This document shows, piece by piece, positions 36,964-45,506 of a stretch of 64,000 nt of DNA. Origin of the DNA: Xylophilus rhododendri. Its GTDB lineage: Bacteria; Pseudomonadota; Gammaproteobacteria; Burkholderiales; Burkholderiaceae_C. Both the position numbers and the translations under genes were made by a program. Position 1 is the first letter of the stretch, and every line of letters begins with the position of its first letter. Under the pieces are notes generated by a model, which did no database searches, had not been told where the DNA came from, and saw only the letters and a program-made list of their open reading frames with translations. The DNA lies in NCBI RefSeq assembly GCF_009906855.1, contig NZ_CP047650.1, positions 1,302,001-1,366,000 of the forward strand. The letters are read 5' to 3'.

Positions 36964-38486
36964 TGGGTCTGTCCCGCCATCCAGGCGCCTATGCGTTCGC
37001 GCTGCGAGGCATGGGCCTCGCACTCGCCCATGATCCGGCCCCGGTACAGCACCAGGATCCGGTCGGCCACATGCAGCAGTTCGTCCAGTTCGGAGGAGAT
37101 CAGCAGCACGCCCACGCCGCGTGCGCAGGCGCCGACGATGTGGCCGTAGACGGCTTCCACGGCACCCACGTCCAGGCCACGGGTGGGCTGGGCGGCCATC
37201 AGAAATTTGAGGCCGTCGGTGGTGAGTTCACGCGCCAGCACGGCCTTCTGCTGGTTGCCGCCGGACAGGCCGCTGAAGGCCGCATCCGGGCCTGCCGCGC
37301 GAACGTCGTAGGTCAACATCAGCTGCTGCGCATCGCGCTTCAACGCGGCGCGGTCCAGCAGCCCCCAGCGGCGGTAGTCGCCCAGGCGGTTGAGCAGCAT
37401 GTTCTCGGCCACGCTCATCTGGGTGACGCAGCCGGAGGCATGGCGGTCCTCGGGCACGATGCCCACGCCGGCGGCGGTGATCGCGCCGGCGCTGCGGCCG
37501 GTCAGATCCTCGCCGGCCACGAAGAAGCGGCCCTCGGTGTTGTCCATCAGGCCGGAGAGCACGCCGGCCAGTTCGACCTGGCCATTGCCCTCCACGCCGG
37601 CCACACCGACGATCTCGCCCGGCGCCACCATCACCGTGAAGTTATCCAGCCGGGTCACGCCCTGGGCGTCGCGCACCGTGAGGCCATCGACCATCAGGGC
37701 CGGCACCGGTTCGGCCTCGCCCGATGGCGTGGCGGCGCGGGCGGGCGCGGCGGGCAGCACGTCGGAGGGGTCGGCCAGGTCGCGCTGGATCATGGCGCGC
37801 ACCAGGCTCGTGATGTCCTCGGCCGGCTGGTCCGAGCGCGCCACGATGCGCCCGCCGCGCAGCACGGTCGCGCGCCGCGCCACCTGGCGGATCTCGGCCA
37901 GCTTGTGCGTCACCAGCACCACGCCGCAGCCCTGCTCGGCCACCCGCTGGCAGACCTGCAGCAGGGCCTGGATCTCGTCGGGCAGCAGCACGGCGGTGGG
38001 TTCGTCCAGCACCAAGAGGCGCGGCTCGCGCATCAGGCACTTGACGATCTCCACTCGCTGGCGCTCGCCCACCGACAGGTCGGACACCTTGGCATAGGGA
38101 TCGAGCGGCATGCCGTAGCGCTGTCCCAGCGCCTGCATCCGCTCGGCGCATTCGGCGCGCTTGAGCACGCCGCGCGACTGGCCCAGCAGCAGGTTGTCCA
38201 CCACACTCACATCGGGCACCAGGCTGAAATGCTGGTGGACCATGGCGATGCCCTGCGCCAGCGCATCGGCCGGCCGCGCCGGCCGGTAGGGGGCGCCGTC
38301 GAGCTTCATCGTCCCGCCGTCGGGTGCATGCACACCGAAGATCAGGTTGCACAGGGTGGACTTGCCCGCGCCGTTCTCGCCGAGCAGGCAGTGCACCTCG
38401 CCGGCTTCGAGCGACAGCGAGATGTCGTCGAGCACCCGCAGCCGCCCGAAGCTCTTGCCCAGGCCGTCGAGTTCGAGCAGCGGCAC
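36960..38486 (-). CDS. BMP-type nucleoside ABC transporter ATP-binding protein
   Basis: 508 residues with two fused ATPase halves. The first half has Walker A GENGAGKST and signature LSVGERQRVEI; the second has a degenerate Walker A GVEGNGQVE and signature SGGNQQKAVLAREL, the usual asymmetry of sugar/nucleoside-type ATPases. It powers the two permeases encoded downstream. Confidence 0.92.
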   Translation of the reverse strand: MPLLELDGLGKSFGRLRVLDDISLSLEAGEVHCLLGENGAGKSTLCNLIFGVHAPDGGTMKLDGAPYRPARPADALAQGIAMVHQHFSLVPDVSVVDNLLLGQSRGVLKRAECAERMQALGQRYGMPLDPYAKVSDLSVGERQRVEIVKCLMREPRLLVLDEPTAVLLPDEIQALLQVCQRVAEQGCGVVLVTHKLAEIRQVARRATVLRGGRIVARSDQPAEDITSLVRAMIQRDLADPSDVLPAAPARAATPSGEAEPVPALMVDGLTVRDAQGVTRLDNFTVMVAPGEIVGVAGVEGNGQVELAGVLSGLMDNTEGRFFVAGEDLTGRSAGAITAAGVGIVPEDRHASGCVTQMSVAENMLLNRLGDYRRWGLLDRAALKRDAQQLMLTYDVRAAGPDAAFSGLSGGNQQKAVLARELTTDGLKFLMAAQPTRGLDVGAVEAVYGHIVGACARGVGVLLISSELDELLHVADRILVLYRGRIMGECEAHASQRERIGAWMAGQTQ

Positions 38487-38490
38487 CGGA

Positions 38491-39465
38491 TCAGCCTTCC
38501 AGCACCTTGATCTTGCCGCTCTGAATGTCCTTCTTGATCGCCTCGATCCTGGCCTTCTGCTCGGCCGTGCCCTTGCAGATCACCATGTCCGAAGCCTTCG
38601 GCCCCATGGCCAGGCCGAAGGGCTTGTAGCCCGGCTTCCAGCTGCCGGACACCGCCTGGTCGATGGCGTACTGCACCTCGTAGCCCACGCCGGTGATGCT
38701 GTAGGCCGGGTAGAGCGGATCGCTGCCGCAGCGGTCGGTGTAGCTGCCGATGATGTGGGTGCCCTTCTCCTTGGCCGCCTGCTCCATGCCGCGCAGGCCG
38801 AGGTTGAGGATGTGATAGTGCACATCCGCGCCCTGGGCGATGGCGGCCAGCGTGGCTTCCTTGGACTTGGCGACGTTGTCGAAGTCGCCGGTGTAGTTCT
38901 CCACGTACTTGATCTTGGGGTTGATGTAGGCCGCGCCCTTGCCGAACTCCTTGCCGGCGTTGACGATGGACGGGATCTCCATGCCGCCCACATAACTCAC
39001 CACGCCGCTCTTGCTGAGCATGGCGGCGGAGGCGCCGGCCACGAAAGCGATCTCGGCCTGCTTCACGTCGTAGCCGGCCACGTTGGCCACCTCGTCGCCC
39101 TTGCTGCCGCCGACGATGGAGAAATGCGTCTTGGGAAAGCGCTTGGCCACTTTCATCACGGCCGCCTGCGTCTGCCCGCCCACGCCGATCACCAGGCTGT
39201 TCTTGCTGGCCAGGTTGACCAGGGCCTGTTCCATGTCGGCGTAGTTGATGTTCTCGATCATCTGCACCTTGATCTTGTCGCCGTACTGCTTCTGCGCGGC
39301 GGCCAGGCCGTCGTAGCCGGATTCCATCCAGCCCTTGTCGGACTTGGAGCCGGGGATCAGCACACCGACGGTGACCGGGCCGGCCGCCTGCGCGGCGCCG
39401 GCCAGGGCCAGGGTGGCTGCCACGATGGAGGCGAAAGAGGTGAATTTGGACAGGGGCTTGGACAT
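38491..39465 (-). CDS. BMP-family substrate-binding protein
   Basis: 324 residues with a signal peptide ending AAQAA. The basic membrane protein (PnrA/Med-like) fold is shown by VGVLIPGSKSDKGWMESGYDGL and the later ATLAAIAQGADVHYHIL. Unlike Gram-positive homologues it has no lipobox and should be free in the periplasm. The ATG at 39465 is preferred over 39471 because AAAGGA is better spaced. It is the first gene of the transporter operon, divergent from the RutB-like gene. Confidence 0.9.
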   Translation of the reverse strand: MSKPLSKFTSFASIVAATLALAGAAQAAGPVTVGVLIPGSKSDKGWMESGYDGLAAAQKQYGDKIKVQMIENINYADMEQALVNLASKNSLVIGVGGQTQAAVMKVAKRFPKTHFSIVGGSKGDEVANVAGYDVKQAEIAFVAGASAAMLSKSGVVSYVGGMEIPSIVNAGKEFGKGAAYINPKIKYVENYTGDFDNVAKSKEATLAAIAQGADVHYHILNLGLRGMEQAAKEKGTHIIGSYTDRCGSDPLYPAYSITGVGYEVQYAIDQAVSGSWKPGYKPFGLAMGPKASDMVICKGTAEQKARIEAIKKDIQSGKIKVLEG

Positions 39466-39650
39466 TGGCATTCCTTTCGCTAGGGAGAGTGCGTAAGTAA
39501 CTAAACAATTACCTGATGGACGAGTCGGGGCGAGCGTTCGCAAGAACGGTGCCACCCGTTTTCGGGCCGCCGCGGGGCGGCTGGCACCACAAAGGCGCCA
39601 AGCCCGGCACCGCGGCGGTGCCCCGTCCATACCCAAGCTGGAGCAGCACC

Positions 39651-40445
39651 ATGCAGATCGATACGACGCACATTCCCGGCGCCCTGGGCACCGCACCGCA
39701 CTACCACTGGCGCGCCACGGCCGAACAGGTCGACATGGCCATGCCCGCGCCCGCGCCCCGCCCCCTGCGCCTGGCCGCCGAGCCGCAGAACCTGGTGATC
39801 GACCTGCGCCGTAGCGCCATGGTGGTGATCGACATGCAGAACGACTTCTGCACCCAGGGCGGCTGGGTGGACCATATCGGCGGCAACTACGCCGCCGACC
39901 GCGCCGCCATCGCGCCGCTGCAGGCCCTGCTGCCGGCCCTGCGCGAAGCCGGGGTGCCCGTCATCTGGGTGAACTGGGGCAACCGGCCGGACCTGGCCAA
40001 CATGCCGCCCAACCAGATCCACCTCTACAAGAACAGCGGCAGCGGCACCGGCCTGGGCGACCCGCTGCCCGAGGGGCGCGGCAACGTCTTGGAGAAGGAC
40101 TCCTGGGCCGCCGCCATCGTGGACGAACTCGCGCCCCTGCCCGGCGACATCCGGGTGGACAAGCACCGCATCAGCGGCTTCTGGGACACCCCGCTCGACA
40201 GCATCCTGCGCAACCTGGGCGTGAAGACGGTTCTCTTCGCCGGCTGCAACACCGACCAGTGCGTGCTGCACACGCTGACCGATGCCAATTTCCTGGGCTA
40301 CGGCTGCGTGATGCTGGAGGACTGCTGCGCCACCTCCTCGCCGGATTTCTGCACCCAGGCCACGGTCTGGAACGTGAAAAAGTGCTTCGGTTTCGTCAGC
40401 GATTCGCAGCGGATGCTGAGCGCGCTGGCGCAGCAGCCGGCCTGA
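39651..40445 (+). CDS. RutB-like cysteine hydrolase (isochorismatase family)
   Basis: 264 residues. The catalytic triad is visible: Asp61 (VIDMQNDF), Lys171 (VDKHRISGF) and Cys204 (NTDQCVLHTL). The 33-residue Lys-Cys spacing and the SGFWDTPLDSILRNLGVK segment are like RutB ureidoacrylate amidohydrolase; biuret- or maleamate-type amidases are alternatives. It likely splits a ureido or amide bond from an opened N-heterocycle. It is divergent from the BMP transporter and 22 bases before a RutR-like regulator gene. Confidence 0.87.
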   Translation: MQIDTTHIPGALGTAPHYHWRATAEQVDMAMPAPAPRPLRLAAEPQNLVIDLRRSAMVVIDMQNDFCTQGGWVDHIGGNYAADRAAIAPLQALLPALREAGVPVIWVNWGNRPDLANMPPNQIHLYKNSGSGTGLGDPLPEGRGNVLEKDSWAAAIVDELAPLPGDIRVDKHRISGFWDTPLDSILRNLGVKTVLFAGCNTDQCVLHTLTDANFLGYGCVMLEDCCATSSPDFCTQATVWNVKKCFGFVSDSQRMLSALAQQPA

Positions 40446-40467
40446 GCGGCGCGGGGACAATCCCACG

Positions 40468-41208
40468 ATGCCCGTCATCCCGAAACCTGCTCCGAAGAAG
40501 AAGGCCGCCGCCCGCGACCCCGCCCGCACCCGCGCCCGCATCCTCAAGGCCGCCGTGGCCGAGTTCTCCGCCAAGGGCTTCAGCGGCGCCCGCACCGAGG
40601 AGATCGCCCGGCGCGCCAAGTCCAACATCCGCATGCTCTACCACTACTTCGGCGGCAAGGATGCGCTGTATGTGAGCGTGCTGGAGGACGTGCTGCTGCG
40701 CCTGCGCGCGGCCGAGATGCAGCTGGACTTCGAAGCCGTCGAGCCGCTGGAAGGCGTGCTGGCCATGTTCGATTTCATCGACAGCCATTTCGGCGCCCGC
40801 CCCGAGCTGGGCCGGCTGCTGGCTTTCGAGAACATGAACCACGCCAAACACCTGCAGCGCTCCGACGCCATCCGCGCCGCCGCCTCGCCGGTGCTGGACC
40901 TGATCGCCGGCCTGCTGCGGCGCGGCGAGGCCAGCGGCGCCTTCCGCGCCGGCATCGATGCCCTGCACCTCTACACCGCCATGGTGAGCCTGGCCTACTA
41001 CAGCCGGGCGCACGGCCACACCCTGTCGCGCATCTTCGGCACCGACCTGCTGGACCCTGCCTGGCTGGCGGAACACCGGGTGCTGGCGCACGAGATGCTG
41101 GTCGGCTACCTGAAGCCTCAGCCCTCGAACGAGACCGAGGCCAGCTTGTCGGTCATGAAATCCGGCCGCTCCAGGATGGGCCGGCCGATCGCCACCAGAT
41201 CGGCCTGA
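40468..41208 (+). CDS. TetR-family regulator, RutR-like
   Basis: 246 residues. The HTH (AAVAEFSAKGFSGARTEEIARRAKSNIRMLYHYFGGKDALY) and the C-terminal dimerisation region resemble RutR/YcdC. The N-terminus is lysine-rich. After the normal family end (LVGYLKP, near 41120) the frame runs on for about 30 residues through the 3' end of the convergent OYE gene, a 91-base overlap. It probably controls the RutB-like gene and the transporter. Confidence 0.87.
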   Translation: MPVIPKPAPKKKAAARDPARTRARILKAAVAEFSAKGFSGARTEEIARRAKSNIRMLYHYFGGKDALYVSVLEDVLLRLRAAEMQLDFEAVEPLEGVLAMFDFIDSHFGARPELGRLLAFENMNHAKHLQRSDAIRAAASPVLDLIAGLLRRGEASGAFRAGIDALHLYTAMVSLAYYSRAHGHTLSRIFGTDLLDPAWLAEHRVLAHEMLVGYLKPQPSNETEASLSVMKSGRSRMGRPIATRSA

Positions 41209-42113
41209 CCTTGGGCCAGCACCTGCTCGATCAGCGACCTGCGGTGCAGGCCGCCCACCGCGATCACTGGGATGGACACCGCCTGCCGGATCGCCTGCGC
41301 CCAGCCCAGCTGGTAGCCCGGCTGGCTGCTGGCCGGCGCGATCGGCAGCAGGCCGCCGGAAGACACATGCACCGCCGCCAGGCCCAGCGGCGCCAGGGCG
41401 TTGACGGCGGCGGCCACGGACTCGGGCGTGAGGCCGCCTTCCACGTAATCGCTGGCCGAGACACGCAGGCTCACCGGGTAGTCCGCGCCGACCACCGCCC
41501 TGACCGCCGCCAGCACTTCCATGGCAAAACGCTGCCGGCCCTCGGCCGAACCGCCGTAGCCGTCCTCGCGCCGGTTGCTCAAGGGCGACAGGAACTGGTG
41601 GATGAGATAGCCATGCGCCGCATGCAGCTCGATGCCGTCGAAGCCTGCGGCCACCGCGCGGCGGGCCGCGTCGGCGAAGGCCTGCACGGCATCGGCGATG
41701 TCCTGCTCGCTCATCGCCTCGGGCTTTCCGTAGCTGCCGTCGAAGGCGATGGCGCTGGGCGCCAGCAGGCGCTCTGCGGCTGGCGGGTTCGACTTGCGCC
41801 CGCCATGCGAGAGCTGGATGAACACCGGCACGCCGTGGGCATGCACCGCATCGGTCACGGCCCGCAGCGGCGCGACGTGGCGCTCATGGAAGATGCCGAT
41901 GTCGTCCTTGAACAGCCGGCCGTTGGACGCCACCGCCGTGGACTCCACCACGATCAGGCCGATGCCGCCCTCGGCGCAGCGGCCGTAGTGCAGCGGGTGG
42001 TAGGCGGTGGCGCTGCCGTCGGGCGCGCCGCGGTACTGCTGCATGGGCGCCATCACCAGGCGGTTCTTCAGCCGCAGGGGCCCGAGCTGGAATGCGGAAA
42101 AGATCAAGGACAT
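41118..42113 (-). CDS. Old yellow enzyme-family NADH:flavin oxidoreductase
   Basis: 331 residues in a FMN TIM barrel. Family marks include LKNRLVMAPMQQYRG, the substrate-binding pair in GIELHAAHGYLIHQFLSP and DGYGGSAEGRQRF, and VAIGRPILERPD near the end. It reduces activated C=C bonds. The start at 42113 lies 31 bases from the divergent amidase. It may reduce an unsaturated intermediate of the same pathway; this is inference. Confidence 0.88.
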   Translation of the reverse strand: MSLIFSAFQLGPLRLKNRLVMAPMQQYRGAPDGSATAYHPLHYGRCAEGGIGLIVVESTAVASNGRLFKDDIGIFHERHVAPLRAVTDAVHAHGVPVFIQLSHGGRKSNPPAAERLLAPSAIAFDGSYGKPEAMSEQDIADAVQAFADAARRAVAAGFDGIELHAAHGYLIHQFLSPLSNRREDGYGGSAEGRQRFAMEVLAAVRAVVGADYPVSLRVSASDYVEGGLTPESVAAAVNALAPLGLAAVHVSSGGLLPIAPASSQPGYQLGWAQAIRQAVSIPVIAVGGLHRRSLIEQVLAQGQADLVAIGRPILERPDFMTDKLASVSFEG

Positions 42114-42144
42114 GTCGGGAGACCGGATCGAAATGGAAGCTGAG

Positions 42145-43617
42145 ATGAACCCCACCGCGTGCAAGGACTGCGCCACCGGCATCGCCGACATCGCCGAGGC
42201 GGTGCGCAGCGGTACGGCCAGCGCCGAATCGCTGGTGGACGAGACCTTCGCCCGCATCGCCGCGCTGGACGGCTCGCTGCACGCCTTCTGCACCCTGGAC
42301 GAAGCCGGCGCCCGCGACGCGGCCCGCGAGGTGGATCGGCGCATCGCCCGAGGCGATCCGGTCGGCCCGCTGGCCGGCGTGCCGGTAGCGGTGAAGGACC
42401 TGATCTGCACCCGCGGCCTGCGCACCACCTTCGGGTCCCAGCTCTATGCGGATCATGTGCCCGACGAAGACGATGTGGTGGTCGAGCGCCTGCGCGCGGC
42501 CGGCGCCATCGTGGTCGGCAAGACCAACACCTCGGAATTCGGCTACGGCGCCTTCGGCCACAACGCCCTGTTCCCCACCACCCGCAACCCCTGGAACCTG
42601 GACCTGACGCCGGGCGGATCGAGTGCCGGCTCCGGCGCGGCCGTGGCCGCCGGCCTGGTGCCGCTGGCCATCGGCAGCGATGGCGGCGGGTCGGTGCGCG
42701 CGCCGGCCGCGCTGTGCGGCATCTACGGAATCAAGCCGTCCATGGGCCGGGTGCCGGCCTGGCCGGGCTGCCGGGACGAGCGTTTCCCCGGCATCTCCAG
42801 CTGGGAGTCCCTGGAACACATCGGCCCGATGACCCGCACCGTGGCCGACGCGGCCCTGGCGCTGTCGGTCATGTCCGGCCCATCCGCCAAGGACCGTTTC
42901 TCGCTGCCGATGGAGATCACCGATTGGTCGATTCCGCCCGCCGACACCCTGCGCGGTACAAGGCTGGCCTACAGCGGCGACCTGGGTTTCGCCACGGTGG
43001 ACCCGGAGGTGCGCGCCATCACCGAAGCCGCCGCCCTGCGGCTGGCGGCCCTGCTGGGCTGCCGCCTCGAATCCGACCAGCCCGCCCTCACCCACTACGG
43101 CGCCGCCTTCGAAACCCTGGTGGCGATGGACACCGACCGCCAGGGCCTGCGCCGCATGGCCGCCGAACAAGGTGTGGTACTGCAGGGCTGGCTGGCCAGC
43201 CTGCTGGAGCGGGAATGGACGGCCGATGCCTTCACCGAAGCGCTCTTCGAACGCAAGAAGGTGGTCAGCACCACTTGGCGTTTCATGGAGCGCTACGACT
43301 TCCTGCTGACCCCCGCCACGGCCTGCGCAGCATTCGGCCTGGACATCGCCGGCCCTTCGGTGATCGATGGAAAGGAAGTGAACGCCGGCAGCGCCTGGCT
43401 GGCCTTCTCGGCCCTGGGCAACCTGACAGGGCTGCCGGCCGCATCGGTGCCGGTCGGGCTGACGCGCGATGGCCGGCCGGTCGGGCTGCAGATCATGGGG
43501 AAACATCTGGACGACAAGGGCGTGCTCGCCCTGTCCGCGGCCATGGAAACCTTGTTCACCCCGGCCTGGCCGCCGCTGGGCTGCCGGGAGCCCTGGATGA
43601 AACCGGGCGCTGGCTAG
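42145..43617 (+). CDS. Amidase signature family amidohydrolase
   Basis: 490 residues. The Ser-cisSer-Lys triad is present: Lys in VAVKDLICTRG, and GGSSAGSGAAVAAGLVPLAIGSDGGGSVR with both serines. The family cleaves amides, including carbamoyl-type substrates. GGAAG-like spacing supports ATG 42145; 42133 is an alternative. It is divergent from the OYE gene and convergent with the orphan flhD (10-base gap). Confidence 0.87.
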   Translation: MNPTACKDCATGIADIAEAVRSGTASAESLVDETFARIAALDGSLHAFCTLDEAGARDAAREVDRRIARGDPVGPLAGVPVAVKDLICTRGLRTTFGSQLYADHVPDEDDVVVERLRAAGAIVVGKTNTSEFGYGAFGHNALFPTTRNPWNLDLTPGGSSAGSGAAVAAGLVPLAIGSDGGGSVRAPAALCGIYGIKPSMGRVPAWPGCRDERFPGISSWESLEHIGPMTRTVADAALALSVMSGPSAKDRFSLPMEITDWSIPPADTLRGTRLAYSGDLGFATVDPEVRAITEAAALRLAALLGCRLESDQPALTHYGAAFETLVAMDTDRQGLRRMAAEQGVVLQGWLASLLEREWTADAFTEALFERKKVVSTTWRFMERYDFLLTPATACAAFGLDIAGPSVIDGKEVNAGSAWLAFSALGNLTGLPAASVPVGLTRDGRPVGLQIMGKHLDDKGVLALSAAMETLFTPAWPPLGCREPWMKPGAG

Positions 43618-43627
43618 AACCTGCGGA

Positions 43628-43924
43628 TCAGGCCGCCTCGGCCATCAAGCCACCCAGCGAGAACCGGCTGGCCGGAGCCTTCGAGCTGGTCAGCAGGCCG
43701 AACACCGTGTCGTCGTTGATCGGGAAGCGGCACAGCAGGGTGCTGCCGCCGGCCAGCTTGTCGAGCTGGTGGGCGTCCAGGCCGCTGAGCAGGTCGGCCG
43801 ATTGCGCGCTGACACCCAGGCTGGCCATGGCTTCGGCCTTGTCCATCTCGATCAGCTTCTGGGCCACGTTGAGATAGACCAGGTTGGCGTTACGGATCTC
43901 GGCGAGCAGTTGTTCGGTGTTCAT
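43628..43924 (-). CDS. Orphan second FlhD-like regulator
   Basis: 98 residues, aligned throughout with FlhD at 1677-2006: LLAEIRNANLVYLNVAQKLIEMDKAEAMASLGVSAQSADLL and LLCRFPINDDTVFGLL. No flhC is adjacent. FlhD without its own FlhC could form mixed complexes with the FlhC encoded at 2030 or act alone. The FRLG region is changed to MASLG, and the C-terminal tail differs. Family membership is clear; function is not. Confidence 0.85.
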   Translation of the reverse strand: MNTEQLLAEIRNANLVYLNVAQKLIEMDKAEAMASLGVSAQSADLLSGLDAHQLDKLAGGSTLLCRFPINDDTVFGLLTSSKAPASRFSLGGLMAEAA

Positions 43925-44175
43925 CGTGGTGTCCTTGCCTGGTTCATCTCTGCCCTTCAGCCGGATTGCGAAGGTGTCGATGCGGTGAATGAATTGTGAA
44001 GTTGGCGGATACGGAACTGAAGTCGGCGTTCCCTGTGTGTGATGTCTGGTTCCGGGAGGGGCTTGTAGGAAAAATGCCTACACGGCGTGCTGCGCCGCTT
44101 TTCGCTCAACTTCGGCCGGTTTGTGACGAAAATACAGAAAGCCGGTACATCACCTCTCACCCACACAGCCCCCCC

Positions 44176-45504
44176 ATGCCCCTTTGCCAGACGCGAGCAG
44201 CCCTCGTCCTGCTCGCCGCCAGTTGCCTGGCGACCGGCGCCCATGCGGAGATCGACGCCCTGGTGCGCGATGCCATCGGCCTTCAGCAGTCCGGCCAGGC
44301 CCAGGCCGCCTTCGACATGCTCTCCAGCCATGAGGTGGAGCGCGCGGGCGACCCGGATTTCGACACCGTGCTCGGCATCTCGGCCAACGACATCGGCAAC
44401 TATCCGCGCGCCATCCTGGCGCTGGAGCGGGCCCTGGCGGTGATGCCCGGACAGGCGCGCATCCAGGCCGAACTCGGCCGCGCCCTGTTCGCCGTGGGCG
44501 ACAACCAGGCCGCCCACACCCTGCTGAGCCAGGCGCGGCAAGGCCAGGTGCCCGAGGGCGCGGCACGCACCATCGACCAGTTCCTCAACGCCATCGCCCG
44601 GGTGGAAGACGCCAGCCGTTCCTCGGTGCGCGGCTATGTGGAAGGCGGCTTCGGCTACGACAGCAACGTCAACAGCGGCCCCACCGGCGCCAACGTGGCG
44701 GTGCCCGTCTTCGGCGGCCTGATCCTGACGCTGGACCCGGCCGGCGTGCGGCGAGAATCCAGCTTCGCCAGTGCCGGCGCCGGGGTGGCCGGGCGCTATG
44801 TGGTCGATCCGCGCTGGTCGGTGATCGGCGGGGCCAGCGTCAGCGCCCGGCCCAATACCTCGGCCGTGCATGGCATGGACACTGCGCAGGCCGATGCCAA
44901 TGCGGGCGTCTCCTACCGCCACGAGCGGCACGAACTCATCCTGGCGACGCAGCTGTCGAGCTTCCGCTACGGCAGCGACACCCTGCGCCAGACGGCCGGC
45001 GGCACCGCCGAATGGGTCTACCGCCTCGACGGCTTCCGCCAGTTCGACAGCTACCTGCAATACGCCCGCCTGCACTATCCGCAGCAGCATCTGCGCGATA
45101 CCGACCGCACGGTGCTCGGCACCTCCTATGCCCACCGTTTCGCCGGCGGCCAGCTGGCCTATGGCGGCGCCTATGTGGGCCGCGAGGCCACGCGGGCGGA
45201 CAACGTCGATCAGCTCGGCCACCGCCTGGTCGGCCTGCGGGCCGGGGTGCAGGCGCCGGTCTCGGCCACGCTGGCGGGCTTCGCCACGCTCGGCTGGGAG
45301 CGACGGCTCTATGGCGGCGAGGATCCCTTCTTCCTGGTGCGCCGGGAGGACAAGCAGGCCACGCTCAACCTCGGCCTGCTGTGGGATCCGGCGCCGCTCT
45401 GGCGCGTGACGCCGCAGCTGGCGCTAACCCGGGTGGAATCGAATTCGCCGATCGCCGATTTCCACAAGGCCGTGCTGTCGGTCAATGCCCGCCGGGATTT
45501 CTGA
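44176..45504 (+). CDS. TPR/beta-barrel outer membrane protein, Slam-like (type XI secretion)
   Basis: 442 residues: signal peptide ending GAHA, tetratricopeptide-like helices (~25-150: ALERALAVMPGQARIQAELGRALFAVGDNQAA), then a beta-rich barrel (~155-442) with alternating aromatic strands, ending in phenylalanine (VNARRDF) as outer-membrane proteins do. This matches surface lipoprotein assembly modifier (DUF560) layout, which exports partner proteins across the outer membrane. The next gene, 2 bases on, encodes a likely client. In-frame codons before 44176 give a non-signal leader. Confidence 0.75.
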   Translation: MPLCQTRAALVLLAASCLATGAHAEIDALVRDAIGLQQSGQAQAAFDMLSSHEVERAGDPDFDTVLGISANDIGNYPRAILALERALAVMPGQARIQAELGRALFAVGDNQAAHTLLSQARQGQVPEGAARTIDQFLNAIARVEDASRSSVRGYVEGGFGYDSNVNSGPTGANVAVPVFGGLILTLDPAGVRRESSFASAGAGVAGRYVVDPRWSVIGGASVSARPNTSAVHGMDTAQADANAGVSYRHERHELILATQLSSFRYGSDTLRQTAGGTAEWVYRLDGFRQFDSYLQYARLHYPQQHLRDTDRTVLGTSYAHRFAGGQLAYGGAYVGREATRADNVDQLGHRLVGLRAGVQAPVSATLAGFATLGWERRLYGGEDPFFLVRREDKQATLNLGLLWDPAPLWRVTPQLALTRVESNSPIADFHKAVLSVNARRDF

Positions 45505-45506
45505 AC

